5,352 nt of DNA from an uncultured Alphaproteobacteria bacterium (GTDB lineage Bacteria > Pseudomonadota > Alphaproteobacteria > Rs-D84). Positions 4,633 through 5,352 of the stretch are shown here, in pieces. The number at the start of each line of letters is the position of its first letter. The first letter of the stretch is position 1. Both the position numbers and the translations under genes were made by a program. The notes beneath the pieces were generated by a model. It was not told where the DNA came from, made no database searches, and saw only the letters and a program-made list of their open reading frames with translations. The stretch lies in contig CAMHKP010000039.1 in the NCBI GenBank assembly GCA_946185785.1, positions 1 through 5,352 on the forward strand, written 5' to 3'.

Positions 4633-5352
4633 TTATTTTTTAATATGTACATCCATTTGCGGAAATGGAAAATGAATTTTCTTTTTCGGCAATGTCATAT
4701 ACAACTGTTCATTCAAGTCTGCGGCAACCGCATACATATCTGAATAATGTGTCCAGAAACGCACCGTTAACACAACTGCACTGTCCGCCAATGACGAAAC
4801 GAACACAACTGGTGCTGGGTTTTTCAATATACGTTTGTCTTTCTTTAATACATCCAGTATTGCCGCGCGCGCCTTAGATACATCATCACCATACGAAATA
4901 CTTATTGTTAAATCGGTACGACGATTTTTTCCATCCGACAAATTAGTAATTATTCCGTTTGCCAATGCACCATTTGGTAAAAACACAACCTGATTATCAA
5001 ATGTATGTAATTCTGTTGTGAACATCATTATTTTTTTCACAACACCGATTTTACCACTGGCGGTTTCAATAATGTCATCAACACGAAATGGTTTGAACAT
5101 CAAAATAATAACGCCACCGGCAAAGTTTTGTAATGTACCTTGTAATGCCAAACCAATTGCCAATGACGCTGCGCCCAACACCGCAACAATCGATGTCATC
5201 TGCACCCCAACAGTTGTTAACACAATTATGAAAACAAATGTCTTTAATAAAACATTTATGAACGAACCCAAAAAGGACTGCAGCGATGGATCAAAATCAC
5301 GCAACTGCATCACCCTTTTTATTGAACGTGTTATTCTGTTTGATAGCCAAAT
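4633..5352 (-). CDS. mscS: Small-conductance mechanosensitive channel MscS (5' end beyond the window)
   Basis: MscS is a homoheptameric inner-membrane channel that opens under membrane tension and releases solutes on osmotic downshock. The open frame runs to the right edge (239 residues visible), with an in-frame reading IWLSNRITRSIKRVMQLRDF that matches the end of TM1 and the start of TM2 in E. coli MscS. GTG/ATG codons at 5313/5310 are therefore internal. About 40 residues are probably missing. The TM3 pore helix is clear (VAVLGAASLAIGLALQGTLQ), retaining both gate leucines (equivalent to L105 and L109), Q112 and the G113 kink; position 104 is Ser instead of Gly. The beta domain (FKPFRVDDII, FLPNG, TNLSDG) and the closing FPFPQMDV motif follow, so the cytoplasmic vestibule is intact. 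It is a short, E. coli-like form with no extra domains after the core. Identity is confident; the start is not visible. Confidence 0.93.
   Translation of the reverse strand: MWLSNRITRSIKRVMQLRDFDPSLQSFLGSFINVLLKTFVFIIVLTTVGVQMTSIVAVLGAASLAIGLALQGTLQNFAGGVIILMFKPFRVDDIIETASGKIGVVKKIMMFTTELHTFDNQVVFLPNGALANGIITNLSDGKNRRTDLTISISYGDDVSKARAAILDVLKKDKRILKNPAPVVFVSSLADSAVVLTVRFWTHYSDMYAVAADLNEQLYMTLPKKKIHFPFPQMDVHIKK

Noticed and set aside
5310..5313. Start codon of the mscS-type gene at GTG 5313 or ATG 5310
   Set aside because: The frame stays open to the window edge, and the upstream residues match the end of TM1/start of TM2 in MscS, so these codons are internal.

Overview
The window looks like a piece of chromosome from a moderately AT-rich, host-associated-type alphaproteobacterium. 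The class is inferred from three things: rpsF and rpsR directly abutting with no ssb or priB between them, an L9 protein with a long Ala/Glu-rich tail, and a stator-like gene pair whose sequence closely fits a family I know mainly from Alphaproteobacteria. The exact order or genus cannot be read from this sequence. Nothing in the window looks like a mobile element, CRISPR array, tRNA or rRNA.

Left part (1-2166, all minus strand): a ribosomal protein cluster is transcribed right to left as rpsF (S6), rpsR (S18), rplI (L9). A strong intrinsic terminator closes it, and recO (recombination mediator) follows with what looks like its own promoter. The rpsF leader folds into a hairpin directly in front of the Shine-Dalgarno sequence and is a good candidate for the S6:S18 autoregulatory element. 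A 154-base gap between rpsR and rplI holds no gene, but does hold a possible rplI promoter.

Middle (2207-4164, plus strand): divergent from rpsF is a two-gene operon. It encodes a four-helix MotA/TolQ/ExbB-type channel subunit and a MotB/TolR-like partner with one membrane helix carrying an aspartate, about 165 residues of coiled coil and an OmpA-type peptidoglycan-binding domain. Together they should form an ion-driven, cell-wall-anchored inner-membrane motor. It has no flagellar, Tol-Pal, TonB or Zorya neighbours, and its function is unknown. A terminator that works in both directions ends it.

Right part (4163-5352, minus strand): a small secreted OB-fold protein of the YgiW/YdeI (BOF) stress family has its own extended -10 promoter. 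Upstream of it, and separated by a terminator, is the 3' part of an mscS-type mechanosensitive channel gene that runs off the right edge. The stator pair, the periplasmic BOF protein and MscS are all envelope proteins, but each has its own transcription signals, so a shared function is only a guess.
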